Source: Symbiotaphrina buchneri (taxonomy: Eukaryota; Ascomycota; Symbiotaphrinales; Symbiotaphrinaceae). From it: a stretch of 64,000 nucleotides of DNA. The position numbers were made by a program, and so were the translations under genes. Every line of letters starts with the position of its first letter. Within the stretch, counting starts at the first letter, position 1. The DNA lies in assembly GCA_001599915.1 (NCBI GenBank), contig BCIG01000013.1:186001-250000 (forward strand), in the 5' to 3' direction. Below are positions 23,123 through 33,323 of the stretch, one piece after another. The notes under the pieces were generated by a model. It ran no database searches. It was not told the DNA's origin and saw only the letters and a list, made by a program, of their open reading frames with translations.

Positions 23123-25291
23123 ATGGCAGAACCGGTACAGCTGGGTTCTAGGCCAAACACCCCTCCCCGTGCGGGGCAGCTATCTACGTCTGGCGCGCTG
23201 CCCACGACTCCCATATCCGTTGCTTCTTCATCAAACATACCGGTGACTGCAGACTCGGACGTTCACTCGATACCGAAGTCTCAATCTTACCTTACTGATC
23301 AGGCCCCGTCAAACCAGCATCTTAGCTCGATCGCAAGTGCAGGTCTGACAGTTTCACCGCCCCCAAAATCACCAAGAACTGGATTTTCGGGGCGTTACTC
23401 GCCGCGGCCGCTGACTGCGGCAGCTGCTATGACAGATGAGCGTCGTGCAAGGGAGGAGAAGGAGAGGATAGATGCCCAGAAGCAGAGTGAAAATCCGGCT
23501 ACAGCGGCCCTGGGAGAACTGTTAGGTAGCCAGGGAACAGGTATTAGTCGGCCCCAGGATGCGCCGACCGCCACAAACCTCCTTAGTGAAGGTGTCAACG
23601 CTGCGGCAAAGACAATTCAGGTGCCCGATCCGATGCAGGTGGATAATCCACAAGTAAGTCCAATCAGCATGACCAGTACTGGCACTGGGGAGAGCGCGCT
23701 TGGAATCACAGCGACGGCCGGCAGCAATCCTTCTTCCGCGAGCCACCAGTCTTCCGGCACCCATTTGGGCGTCACAGCTGCGGAGGCAGAAATGAGAAGT
23801 ATGCAAGCACCAATGGCGCGAGCCAACGTTGGGAACGCTTCCGGAAACAGACCATCCAACCGGTCCTTTACATTTCCCGGTCCTCTGATCGAGCATGGGC
23901 AAGGGTCAGAGTCCCAGGAGACAGGACGTGGTATGAGCCTGCCAAATTCGGGTTATGGCAATGGCTCGAAGTCTCTGTCCAAAAAGCACAAATGTCCATA
24001 CTGTTCGACGGATTTCACTCGACAGCATAATCTAAAAAGTCACCTATTAACGCATAGTCATGAGAAGCCTTACCTTTGCCAGACATGTCAATCTCGGTTT
24101 CGCCGGTTACACGACCTAAAACGTCACATGAAACTGCACACCGGCGAACGGAATCACATTTGCCCTAAGTGTGGAAGGCGCTTTGCTCGAGGCGATGCAC
24201 TCGCTAGGCATAATAAGGGGCAGGGCGGGTGTGCTGGACGAAGAGCGAGCATGGGTAGTTATACCGGTGATGAAGACATGGCAGACGCCCCACACCATCG
24301 GTCGGGGCCTGGAGTTGGCGCAGAAGAGACTATGGATGGGTTATTATATACAGGTGAGGGTGCGAGCGATGTGGAACGAAGGAACGATGCCTCAAGTCCA
24401 GTCGCCCAAAGACGGAGGATGAGCCTGCCTAGCATTCAAGCACACGGCCTCGTCGGGAACGGGCGTAATCAAGCGCTAGCGGGCCCTACGCCAAGGGATT
24501 TCCATGCCCGGGCCCACCACAGCACCTATCCTCCGGCTGCTGGCCAAAGACCGGTTCAAACCACCGGGAGTCTCTTTCCTCCCGGCGGTCCTGTCAGTCT
24601 GCCGTCTGGCAACATCACGTCTCCCGGTCTTCAGATGGCCCCTCCAAGCCCTAACCCCCCTGGAGTAAGCGGTTCACCTGCGCCCATGAGCGCTGGAGGG
24701 TCTTCCATCTTCTCAGGCGGAATGACAGAAAGTCCAAAACCGCTCAGCCCCGGTAGTGGACCCCATGCCCCTGGGCATCCCGAAGCTGGACGTATCAACC
24801 AGGCGCGTTCGCCGAGTCTCACTCAGCAGTTTCAGCAACAGCATTTTGGGCGAAGGGGCGACGGAAGGACCCCTCCCTCGTTAGGTTACGCCCCGCCTGG
24901 AAACTCAAATCCTCCCCAACTCCCGTCATTACCAGGATTAGCACCGCCAGATCCTAGGTTTACCCTGCCGAGCCAACCCCCGGCAACCCATCAGAATATT
25001 CGGAGTACCTCGCATATCGCTCCAGGTCATCCTCAGGGTCAAGGGCAAATGTCTGCCGGCCTGATACAGAGTGGGACTTCCATTGGCAGTGCTTCCACCG
25101 GGGGAAGCTCTTCCAGCCATGGTAAGAGCAGCATCGGCAGCGGCACTCACTCACTTTCGGCCAGTAACGATCCGGTCTGGTCGTATATACGAGGACTCGA
25201 GGAAAAGTTAAGCAGACTACAAGACGAGGTCGTTAGTTTAAGGAACCAGGTGGCTAGCCAGGCACAAGCGCAAGAGACGCGCCCTCGTTAA
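23123..25291 (+). CDS. C2H2 zinc-finger transcription factor
   Basis: Single exon, 722 residues. Three consecutive C2H2 fingers lie near residues 288-371: HKCPYCSTDFTRQHNLKSH, YLCQTCQSRFRRLHDLKRH and HICPKCGRRFARGDALARH. The last finger is followed by a conserved basic GCAGRR end, and its second ligand pair is H then C after a longer loop. The flanks are Ser/Pro/Gly-rich and disordered, as in many fungal regulators. The C-terminus carries a short coiled coil (WSYIRGLEEKLSRLQDEV), so dimerisation is plausible. The regulon is not deducible. The very long, motif-rich upstream region with short open frames suggests tight control of expression. Confidence 0.88.
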   Translation: MAEPVQLGSRPNTPPRAGQLSTSGALPTTPISVASSSNIPVTADSDVHSIPKSQSYLTDQAPSNQHLSSIASAGLTVSPPPKSPRTGFSGRYSPRPLTAAAAMTDERRAREEKERIDAQKQSENPATAALGELLGSQGTGISRPQDAPTATNLLSEGVNAAAKTIQVPDPMQVDNPQVSPISMTSTGTGESALGITATAGSNPSSASHQSSGTHLGVTAAEAEMRSMQAPMARANVGNASGNRPSNRSFTFPGPLIEHGQGSESQETGRGMSLPNSGYGNGSKSLSKKHKCPYCSTDFTRQHNLKSHLLTHSHEKPYLCQTCQSRFRRLHDLKRHMKLHTGERNHICPKCGRRFARGDALARHNKGQGGCAGRRASMGSYTGDEDMADAPHHRSGPGVGAEETMDGLLYTGEGASDVERRNDASSPVAQRRRMSLPSIQAHGLVGNGRNQALAGPTPRDFHARAHHSTYPPAAGQRPVQTTGSLFPPGGPVSLPSGNITSPGLQMAPPSPNPPGVSGSPAPMSAGGSSIFSGGMTESPKPLSPGSGPHAPGHPEAGRINQARSPSLTQQFQQQHFGRRGDGRTPPSLGYAPPGNSNPPQLPSLPGLAPPDPRFTLPSQPPATHQNIRSTSHIAPGHPQGQGQMSAGLIQSGTSIGSASTGGSSSSHGKSSIGSGTHSLSASNDPVWSYIRGLEEKLSRLQDEVVSLRNQVASQAQAQETRPR

Positions 25292-26481
25292 GAGGAGTAT
25301 CAAATATGTTGATTGCTACGATTTACACTTAGTCATTTTCGGCGCTCGATATCCCTTTCTTGCGGACGTGGGCTTCAGCATCTGATGGCCGAAGTCTTGT
25401 TTCGTCTTTTCCGTTCGCATCGCAAAAGTTGTGGTTAACAGTATCAGACGTGAAACCTGGGTTTCCAATGCCGGCGGCGATTGACATGGTGTGGTCATGA
25501 TGAGGGAGACTGGGTTCGAGAACGAGCTTACTTTTCTGATGATTTATGGATATCCTCTACGAGCGTGGCGATCTGTTTTGCCTTCAGTTATGGGGAGATA
25601 AGGGTGGGACTCAATGGTTTCTTGGGAAGCCTCTGCCTGCATCTGAGCGCTTTTGGTCGGCCGACCTTGTATTATTAGGATTCGGAGATGTAAAACCAGG
25701 AGTGTGTGTTTGCAGCTTGCTAGAGGATTGCCATAGACCCTTTGTAGCGTTCAATCATCTTTGATGATGCTGTCACAGCAGTGTGCACCGTGTCCAGCGT
25801 GTATTTCATGATTGTGGCGCATCCGAGACTGGAACTTAGATGAATATGCTGGGAGGCCAAGGATGGTGTCGAGAGACGAGAATCGGGGATGTTCCTTCGG
25901 GAGCGGGACTTTTTTTTGATTTTATGACATCCTACCTTACCTTACCTCCTTCAACGTTAGGATCCCAAACCCTCAGAGCCCTAATCGTATATGGAGCTAT
26001 GTGAGGACGGCAAGCAGCGAGCTGTCTTTGCCTAGGGTATTCAACAGGGAGCCTACGGGGAGCTCACCAACCGCTCTACTCTGCCTCGACCGTCAAGACC
26101 TGCAGATCTTGTACAGCGAACAGCGCATTACGACTCGTGATCGGGGCTGACATACCGGTAGCCCATTACATTGTCTCATAAGTACATGGAGAACGCGCGG
26201 GGCTGTCGTACTGCCAAGGAAATGTGGCTTTCTGCTTGGACAGCTAGCTGGACGCAAGGCTGAGTTGCTGCGCCACCCCCTTATAGGCGTCCGACTCCTC
26301 AAAGATACCCATGTGACCACAGCTCGTAGGGTTAATGAGCGCTGGCTTTCTCCTGTTATTATTTAACAATACTCATTAAGGTATGCTGTGTACCTTGCTC
26401 TGCCTCTGTTAATCAGATAAGATCTCCTATCACGAAGTCTCTTCCACCTCCATTCCACCACATCACGCTTGCAAGCTTAAG
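25292..26481. other. Gene-free stretch
   Basis: 3' flank of the C2H2 gene followed by unremarkable sequence. A taccttaccttacctcc motif lies near 25932. No supported gene. Confidence 0.4.
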
Positions 26482-27045
26482 ATGACTGCGCCGGTCCCGA
26501 GCACCCATACCCTGCTGTTGCCTCGTTGGTTATTTGTCTTTCTAATTGCTCAAGCCGTTGTTGTCATGTTGGTACTAGCACTTGTAGCCTATCCAGCCTC
26601 TATCTGAACCCGTGGCTGCGCCCGGGGTTGTGCCTTTGGAGTCGAACGCTTTTTGTGTTCATGTTCGTCAAGTGCTAACCCCCGACAGACGAATGGCTCG
26701 TACGGGGTTAATCTGTTCACCACAGCCGCCACATTGATCATTGTAGCATACATGCTCGCCAGTCAACTCGTCTTCCCTGACATCTACAACAGGTGGGCAG
26801 TGTTTGGGCTCGACGTCTTCATGGTCATCATGCGGCTCTCATCCTTTGTTGCGCTGGCGCCACGCTTGGCGATTTACGTGATTCTCTGATCTGACTTCGG
26901 TGGCTATGTGCCTGTGCGGTTGGCGAAGCGCGTATTGGAAAAACGCGCCGCCTGTGCCCAAGGAGAGATTGCTTTGCAGACTGGTGCAGCTTCCGGCATT
27001 GGTACTGTCGAGTCCTCAGTCTTCTGCATACATCCGTGCCTGTAA
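26482..27045 (+). pseudogene. MARVEL-domain membrane protein gene, truncated by an in-frame stop
   Basis: Exon 26482-26583 begins MTAPVPSTHTLLLPRWLFVF and forms a membrane span. An intron (26584-26688, ending gctaacccccgacag) joins in phase 0 to the segment GVNLFTTAATLIIVAYML. Next comes FPDIYNRWAVFGLDVFMVIM, a pattern typical of small fungal MARVEL-type four-span proteins. Where the family usually has Trp after this span the codon gives Arg. TGA at 26887-26889 then ends the frame after about 100 residues. The same frame continues beyond the stop with GYVPVRLAKRVLEKRAA and TGAASGIGTVESSVF, resembling the expected last segment, to TAA at 27043-27045. An unseen intron removing the stop is possible (a 51 bp candidate exists), so decay is probable, not proven. 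Confidence 0.45.
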
Positions 27046-27645
27046 ATCTGGCGTCGCTAATAACGCAAGATTCCAGCATTCTCTTTGTTTGTCACACTTA
27101 TATTCTTCAGTAGCACGCTTCCTCAGTGTCGTCTCCCAGTCACACAAAGCCTGGATATCTGGTAACAATGCATCAATCCCTGGGACGCAGAGGCACGGCC
27201 TATCCGCTTGTGGTGTTGACGTGACCTATACAGCAGCTCTGCATAGACTGTCGCTCAGTATGAGAAACAGGCGTCAGGTCTTCTTCCGTACTTCGTTTTG
27301 CTCCCAATTAATAACACCCCGGTCTGACATATCGTTTATCCAAATCTCCTAGAGCATTTCTATACAAATTTCTGTTTTGTTTTGTGCAACATTTACCGTT
27401 CCCCCATTCCCAAATGGTTGTTTGTTGCTTCGCTAATCAACGTGTATGTTACACTCGTCTTACCAGGACCTGTGCATTGGCGTTCCTCATTGTGAGCAAG
27501 GGGGCATGAGAAACAAGAACAATGTAACTGGAATGTACCCTTCTTCTCCTTGGTGTTCGATAACTGTACTTAAAGAAATTCTCGGGTGCGCTTCAGAAGG
27601 CGCCTCAATGACCACACTTCCACGATTTTCGGACCTTACTAGGAG
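27046..27645. other. Gene-free stretch upstream of SET gene
   Basis: AT-rich upstream region of the SET-domain gene. No exon or motif I can support. Confidence 0.4.
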
Positions 27646-30216
27646 ATGGCCTCGACACAGGAAACTTACAGGTTCCTCGAGGTGCCTGACTGGCCGACCG
27701 AGCCGGACCTAAGTGATGAAGTTGATCTGGGCTCTTATCCGACTCAGGGAGAGTGTGGAAGAGCCTACAGAGCCTGGAGAGAGCCTTACTATCGACTCGG
27801 CCCTCCAATCCCGCAAGAGCATCACCACTTGCACAACAGAGCGTCATATGCCCTCGTCGAGATCATATACTGGAGGATCATATCGCATCCAGATGGGCCC
27901 GAGCCTGTAGCCACTGATGACGAAAACTTCGCGGCTCCTTTCGATATGCCAGTTCAGGTCAACGGACGTGGTGACCGCCCCGTTGAATGGCAAAAGCAAA
28001 GGGAAACCTTGGTACAACTTCTTGCAGAGAGGGGTATCGATCCGACCCAAGCTGACCCGGAGAGACCGAAAGAGCCGAGGCTGGGGAAGATGGTACAAAC
28101 CCTTTTCCGACATGCACGTGAGGATGTGTACGGCCTCCCAGTCCGTTCCGATCTGCAACGCCGGGGCTGGGTCGAGGCGGGCGGTGATGCAGGAAGGTTC
28201 TATATCCCCGTGCCTGAGGGGGATGGTGCAACTGTATACACAGAGCTCGACATGTATACTTGGGCGGTCAGATATTCTCCCTATAATCCCGTCTACTGGA
28301 CGTGTCGAGCTTATCGTTTCTACCAAAAGGGCCACTACGTCCTGGCTCTGGGGGACGCGTATCGGGCTAAGTACTTGGTGGATATCCTCGTCGATCCAAC
28401 TAAACGAAATAAGCAGCCAGGCCTGCACCTGATGATCTCCGACGCCATTCTCTGGCATTTGCTTTTCTTGGAAGCCGATGACCGACCTGCATATGTTTCC
28501 AATGTAACAGGAGATAGTCGTCAAGAGCTCCCGGCCTTTTCTGAAGAAGAGAGAAAAAGAATACACGACACACTCAGGGGCCACAATGGCTTCCACAGCT
28601 ACGTGCCTGGGCTGCGCAGGACTCTGCACCATATCCTCTCATTATGCCTACTTGGTCTGGGTGCTCGTGATGATTACCTCAAAATGGATCGTTATCTCAC
28701 GGATCGCGTACGTGGGATTCAGCACGAGGATATACCGTTCAAGCAACGTCTGGATAAATTCAGCGAAATCTTCGAAAACTTAAAAGAAGTCGAAGAATTA
28801 ACCGATGTCGAACAATCGAACATGTGGGACCATGAAAGGCCCTATGGGGCAGCCGGCGCGCAACTGCCTGAGCCATACGCGCCTGGATTCAACAGGAGAG
28901 ATCGAGCATTTCTAGCCAGACTCAATCAACACTACATTAATCAGCCTCAGCCGCAGCCGAGCCCGGGCGATACCAACCCTCGGCTTGAGGTCCGTTGTCT
29001 AGGGGAGGAACCCAGCCAGGAGCTAGGCGTATTTGCAATTGATGACATTCCCGAAAATACTATCATCCACTGGGAGGAACCTAGCGTTCGAGGCCGTCTC
29101 CAATACCTACCATTCGACGATGATGGATCTGTTACTAGTTGGAGGGACGAGTGCGAGAACTGCATGAGACCGCTGAATAGACAAGTGGCCGAGGCACAGA
29201 GGAGTGGGGCCGGCTCATCTGAAGATGGCGTATGTCCCTGCGCGCAGCTTTGCCCTCCGCTACAGTTCTGCCTTCCACATTCAGACAATCCCGGATGCTT
29301 AGCCATTGGCAGAGAGATCTTCCACAATAGGGTCTGCGGACGGGATTGGAAATGGCTCCATCGCGCCATGCAAGAAGATCTGTTAGTTTTCAACACCGGT
29401 CTTCGATATGATGCAATAGCAGGGACACGAGCTCACCCTTCACGACGTGAACATGTGGTCAATGCTAAGCGCCTGGTCATCAATAGAGTCCATGGTACGG
29501 TCTTGTCGCTGCTCTTGCGAGAGGTCTTTGACATGACGCCGCTGCAGCGCAGGCAAGAGAGTCGTGTCATGGCTCACGAGATTGATGCCATGCTTCCACT
29601 CTCAGATGGTGCGCATCTTGATGGACTGTGGATGCCTTTCAGTTGGTCTGCCAACATTGTCGTCCCCTTTTCAATATTGCAACGTCTAGGAGTCAATATA
29701 TTCAGGGACCTCGATTGGGACACCTGGGTAATCCAAGCTGTCATACGAAAACTGCTGCTCAATGCAGTTCCTTTCGACCCGGAAAAAAGGGGAGGATACG
29801 ATCGCGTGCCGCGGCAGATGGACTCCTCAGGACACACTTACAATTCGGAGAGCTACAGGTCAGCCGGCCGGCCGGAACATGAGTCCGTCGCCCCAGGAGC
29901 AGATCAGCCAGACCCAGCCGGTGCTGAGGACCGGTTCCAAAACAACATACACACGTTGTACATCCACACTGGATTCTCACTCTTCAACCATGGCTGCGGG
30001 AAGGCAGCAAACGCCGAGTGGTTTTGGGCCCCCCATTCAAGGGACATCGTCCCCAACACGCTGATCATCAGGACATCAAGGCCGATTACGAGAGGAGAAG
30101 AGGTGCTCATCCGATATTATCCGGAGGACAAGGCTTCCCGGGAGAAACAATTTAGGCTCTTGGGAGATTATTGTGGCTGCTCGTCCTGCCATCCCGAAAC
30201 AAATGAAGGTGTTTGA
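27646..30216 (+). CDS. SET-domain protein (SMYD-like lysine methyltransferase candidate)
   Basis: Single exon, 856 residues. The N-terminal 430 residues are helical and may hold TPR-like repeats (YTWAVRYSPYNPVYWTCRA then FYQKGHYVLALGDAYRAK is repeat-like). A split SET domain follows. It starts near residue 460 (LGVFAIDDIPENTIIHWEEP), contains a cysteine-rich insert (CENCMRPL...CPCAQLC), and has SLFNHGCGKAANAEW near 780. It ends with GEEVLIRYY and a post-SET cysteine set CGCSSC near 843. This arrangement matches SMYD/SET-TPR fungal proteins, which methylate histone or other lysines. The usual NHxCxPN motif is altered here (the Pro is absent), so activity is uncertain. A 262-codon antisense frame at 27844-28632 is a shadow. 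Confidence 0.8.
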   Translation: MASTQETYRFLEVPDWPTEPDLSDEVDLGSYPTQGECGRAYRAWREPYYRLGPPIPQEHHHLHNRASYALVEIIYWRIISHPDGPEPVATDDENFAAPFDMPVQVNGRGDRPVEWQKQRETLVQLLAERGIDPTQADPERPKEPRLGKMVQTLFRHAREDVYGLPVRSDLQRRGWVEAGGDAGRFYIPVPEGDGATVYTELDMYTWAVRYSPYNPVYWTCRAYRFYQKGHYVLALGDAYRAKYLVDILVDPTKRNKQPGLHLMISDAILWHLLFLEADDRPAYVSNVTGDSRQELPAFSEEERKRIHDTLRGHNGFHSYVPGLRRTLHHILSLCLLGLGARDDYLKMDRYLTDRVRGIQHEDIPFKQRLDKFSEIFENLKEVEELTDVEQSNMWDHERPYGAAGAQLPEPYAPGFNRRDRAFLARLNQHYINQPQPQPSPGDTNPRLEVRCLGEEPSQELGVFAIDDIPENTIIHWEEPSVRGRLQYLPFDDDGSVTSWRDECENCMRPLNRQVAEAQRSGAGSSEDGVCPCAQLCPPLQFCLPHSDNPGCLAIGREIFHNRVCGRDWKWLHRAMQEDLLVFNTGLRYDAIAGTRAHPSRREHVVNAKRLVINRVHGTVLSLLLREVFDMTPLQRRQESRVMAHEIDAMLPLSDGAHLDGLWMPFSWSANIVVPFSILQRLGVNIFRDLDWDTWVIQAVIRKLLLNAVPFDPEKRGGYDRVPRQMDSSGHTYNSESYRSAGRPEHESVAPGADQPDPAGAEDRFQNNIHTLYIHTGFSLFNHGCGKAANAEWFWAPHSRDIVPNTLIIRTSRPITRGEEVLIRYYPEDKASREKQFRLLGDYCGCSSCHPETNEGV

Positions 30217-31430
30217 TGATGAGAAAAACAAGATAAAGATCTCGCAAGAAACGTTCTCATCAGAGTGCTGGAGGATACTTGACCGCAATGATATGAAAGA
30301 TTGTGTTTTTTAACAAGGATTGACAACGAAATTGATCCCACAGCGTCCTCTCCGCAACGTCCTTGAGCAAGTGCCCAATTTGTAGCGAGCCTCCACCTCG
30401 ATTGTAGCAACATTGATATCAGCCGCACCTACCGAGACCTCTCGCCTACTCTATCATGTGTATCTTCCCAAGAAGTTGGTAGCAAAAGTATGTAATTCAG
30501 GGAGGGTGCCTCCCAACCTAGCGAGGACTCGGTTGTGGATCGTGATTGCTTCGCTCTTACTCTCCGCTCTAATCTTCCTCTGGCCGTTGCCTGAGCAGAT
30601 CCTATCAAGATCACATTCGGATATTAATCCGACGTCGACGATTGGTATGTAATCGTTTTTACAGCTGGTCCTCAGTTAGTGCACGATCCCGGTCATGGGC
30701 GCTCGGGCGATCGGATTTGTGGCACAGCGCTTTTACTCAGTAAGGAAAGTGCCAAAGTTGTGTTCGCTGTGCTCTCTGCGCTTTACCAACATGGCGCAGT
30801 AGGGGTCCAGTCTTTCTCCATGGTCCGCTGTTGCCTCGAGGTCCGACTCATTCATGCTCTAGATTAATTCAGCTCTTCTTAGCCACTGTCATAGCTCATT
30901 GTGTTTAAGCGCCCGGAACTCTGTGGGCGTTGACGCATTGCACCGTAAGGCAGCCTACTTGCGAGCCAGATCCAGCCGCAACCCCGTCATGTTGGAGGGC
31001 TCTTTGACCAAGCACTGTGGCATCGTCTGAAACACCTTCCTACTCCATTATAGGAAGATGTCTGTTTACTTTCCATTTTTACAGCTATATCCACTTTTCT
31101 ACCTCGTGCCACCCGAGTCCCGGAGACCGGGAGTGAAGCACGGGGTGGCATGTATTCACGGCTTGCATTTCACTACTTGTATTGTTGTTGTTTCTCAACG
31201 ACTCATTTGTTCACTTGTATTTATGGCTCACCCGGTCCCGGAGTCTGCACCCTAGGAATCAGAGGCTGGGCTGGCAGCCTATACGGCTCAGCTCTCCATG
31301 ATGTGCGCCTTGGAGATGGCAAAAGTGATAGAATGATCGTGAAATACTGGAGGTAGCATCCGGACGGACATTCCTTGCTTGCATAAAGCCTGGGGTATGC
31401 CCTCCTTAGGAATCGTGTCTGTACACGACC
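30217..31430. other. Gene-free stretch between SET and SWIM genes
   Basis: Both neighbours point the same way. One short + frame near 30.5 kb encodes a single hydrophobic span but starts at TTG and has no homology I recognise. Otherwise featureless. Confidence 0.4.
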
Positions 31431-32984
31431 ATGTCAACCCCGACAAGGGGATTCCAACATCTGAGTCTGACAGACAAAGACATGCCGTCAACGCGCGCCC
31501 AGACCAGACGAGAAGGCGAAGGACAACGGCAGCTTCCTGAGACCCGGTCTGAAGCCGGTGGTCCTAGCAACTTTGGAGACGATTCCTCCTTTGAGAAACC
31601 AGTACGGACACCTTATTCGACCGTACAGGCCGGCTCAAGGACCTATGACAACAGTTTCATGCCCCCCGAGGCATGGACCCGAGCATTGAATGGTCTACGA
31701 ACTCCATTAGAAGTAGACTTCTGCAGAGCAATCGTCCCCTCCTCACCTCGAGAATACTTTGGATTCCAGCTGAGACATGGAGCTGTGTCCGGACCTTCCT
31801 CCGCGGCTGACGGCGAGTATGTGTCGATCCGGATTCGGCGCAATAATGATGACCAACATACCACATCTGAGTGCAGTTGTGATGAGTATCGACGCTTGAA
31901 TCAAATGCGTCCTGCAGCCTGCAAACATATCTTTTGGTTGCTCGACAAGATTCTTGCTACATGGGACCGCCCTCCCGCAACCTTGTCGCTGATGGAGGAT
32001 GGATCTGCTGCGGGGATACCCGATCTCTATCAGCTGATAACCATGTCTGGTCTTGAGAGAGTGGCGGGGGCACAGGGATGGCCTTTCACAGGACCAGAGG
32101 CAGGCCCTCTCCAAGCATCCTCGCCCGCTTCCGGTGACGAGGCAGATACATCCCAGGAATCCCGAAGACACATGCAGGACATGTTGTCCACGTTTGTTCC
32201 GCAAGTGTTACCAGAAGAATATATCATGGACGAATACAACGAACCAGTGCCGGAGATGCGACAGACCCTGGAGCCAAGCAGCCTGGTGAAAACGACCTTC
32301 CGCCTAGCAATGAAAGAGCCGACAGTTTTTCGCCATTTTCGCCGGATCATAGATGCCGAATACTGTGCTGGAGTCTTTTTCAGGAAATTGAAAGAAAGGG
32401 CCAACGCAGAACTATCAAAGCTTGACGAGTACGTTCGCGATGGTCCTCCAACAGATGGCTCTGCTCCGTATAATGTAGACTACTGTGCGAGAAAGTTACG
32501 TGAGCTCGATGGATCTTTCACGCGGTATATTCGGGCCAGCAAGTCCCTCACTCCAGAGATCAGCGATTTGGCCATAAGAACATTGATGTTCGTTGTGGAC
32601 GAGGTGTGGAGACGAAATCATGACGTGTTCTCAACGATACGATGGGCCAGGGATGCCCCGGCCGACGAGAATCCACTACATCGCAATCTATTTGTGGCTT
32701 TGATAGGTCATAAATACCATCAAGGTCCAGATTTCTTGATTGATAATCTATTCCATCCCTCGCTGAAGCAGCGTCTTCCGCAGGCGCATCTCGAAGACGG
32801 CCGGACAGCGATGGACAGATTGATGCAACTCCGCAACCAAGCGCGGCAGCTGGACCTTGCTGGTTACAAGTCGTACACTCATACATTGGACGATCTCTTG
32901 GGGAATGGTAGGAGGAAGAGGAGCTCACGGTCGACACAAGGTCGGCGTAGTTCCAGGGTTCGGCGTCGTCGACATGAGGAGTGA
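31431..32984 (+). CDS. SWIM-type zinc-finger protein
   Basis: Single exon, 517 residues. The SWIM ligands C148, C150, C164 and H166 (ECSCDEYRR...ACKHIFWLLDKI) follow beta-strand-like YVSIRIRR, the standard CxCx(n)CxH layout of this DNA/protein-binding finger. The remainder is helical with no second domain I recognise, and the tail is strongly basic (NGRRKRSSRSTQGRRSSRVRR), suggesting nuclear location and nucleic-acid contact. SWIM proteins act in chromatin, recombination or ubiquitin pathways; which applies here is unknown. It lies 1.2 kb downstream of the SET gene in the same orientation. Confidence 0.75.
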   Translation: MSTPTRGFQHLSLTDKDMPSTRAQTRREGEGQRQLPETRSEAGGPSNFGDDSSFEKPVRTPYSTVQAGSRTYDNSFMPPEAWTRALNGLRTPLEVDFCRAIVPSSPREYFGFQLRHGAVSGPSSAADGEYVSIRIRRNNDDQHTTSECSCDEYRRLNQMRPAACKHIFWLLDKILATWDRPPATLSLMEDGSAAGIPDLYQLITMSGLERVAGAQGWPFTGPEAGPLQASSPASGDEADTSQESRRHMQDMLSTFVPQVLPEEYIMDEYNEPVPEMRQTLEPSSLVKTTFRLAMKEPTVFRHFRRIIDAEYCAGVFFRKLKERANAELSKLDEYVRDGPPTDGSAPYNVDYCARKLRELDGSFTRYIRASKSLTPEISDLAIRTLMFVVDEVWRRNHDVFSTIRWARDAPADENPLHRNLFVALIGHKYHQGPDFLIDNLFHPSLKQRLPQAHLEDGRTAMDRLMQLRNQARQLDLAGYKSYTHTLDDLLGNGRRKRSSRSTQGRRSSRVRRRRHEE

Positions 32985-33323
32985 TAGGTTGGGTCACTCC
33001 AGTAAGTTCCATACGAATCCTCTAGGCCTCATAATATTTATGATCCGTCGGTGGACCTCCTTTTCTCTTTTGGCTATTTAATGGGTCTGTGTCCTGCCTC
33101 AGAGCACTCAGGAGCGCTCTGCAGTCAGTGTACCCTGGTTCAGATTTGCTAGCAAATTATTATACTCAATTTGCGCATCTCAAATGAAAATCTATTCCAG
33201 TATTATGAGAATGGCGTCCCCCCGCCCTTTTGAAGACTCGACTAATGAAGACCCCCTCAACTTGCCCGGAGGCAAACCCGTCGTCAAAATGATTCTAGGT
33301 CAAATGATGAAGTCTGGTACAGA
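32985..33323. other. Convergent spacer
   Basis: Between the 3' ends of the SWIM gene (+) and the second ADH (-). AT-rich; presumably both terminator regions. Nothing else seen. Confidence 0.4.

Noticed and set aside
25505-25520. gggttcgagaac, resembling a tRNA B box
   Set aside because: No matching A box, acceptor stem or anticodon arm could be folded around it. The similar ggttcgaag near 49375 also fails.
27844-28632. 262-codon antisense open frame inside the SET gene
   Set aside because: The + strand frame is a clear SET protein; the antisense product has no family features.
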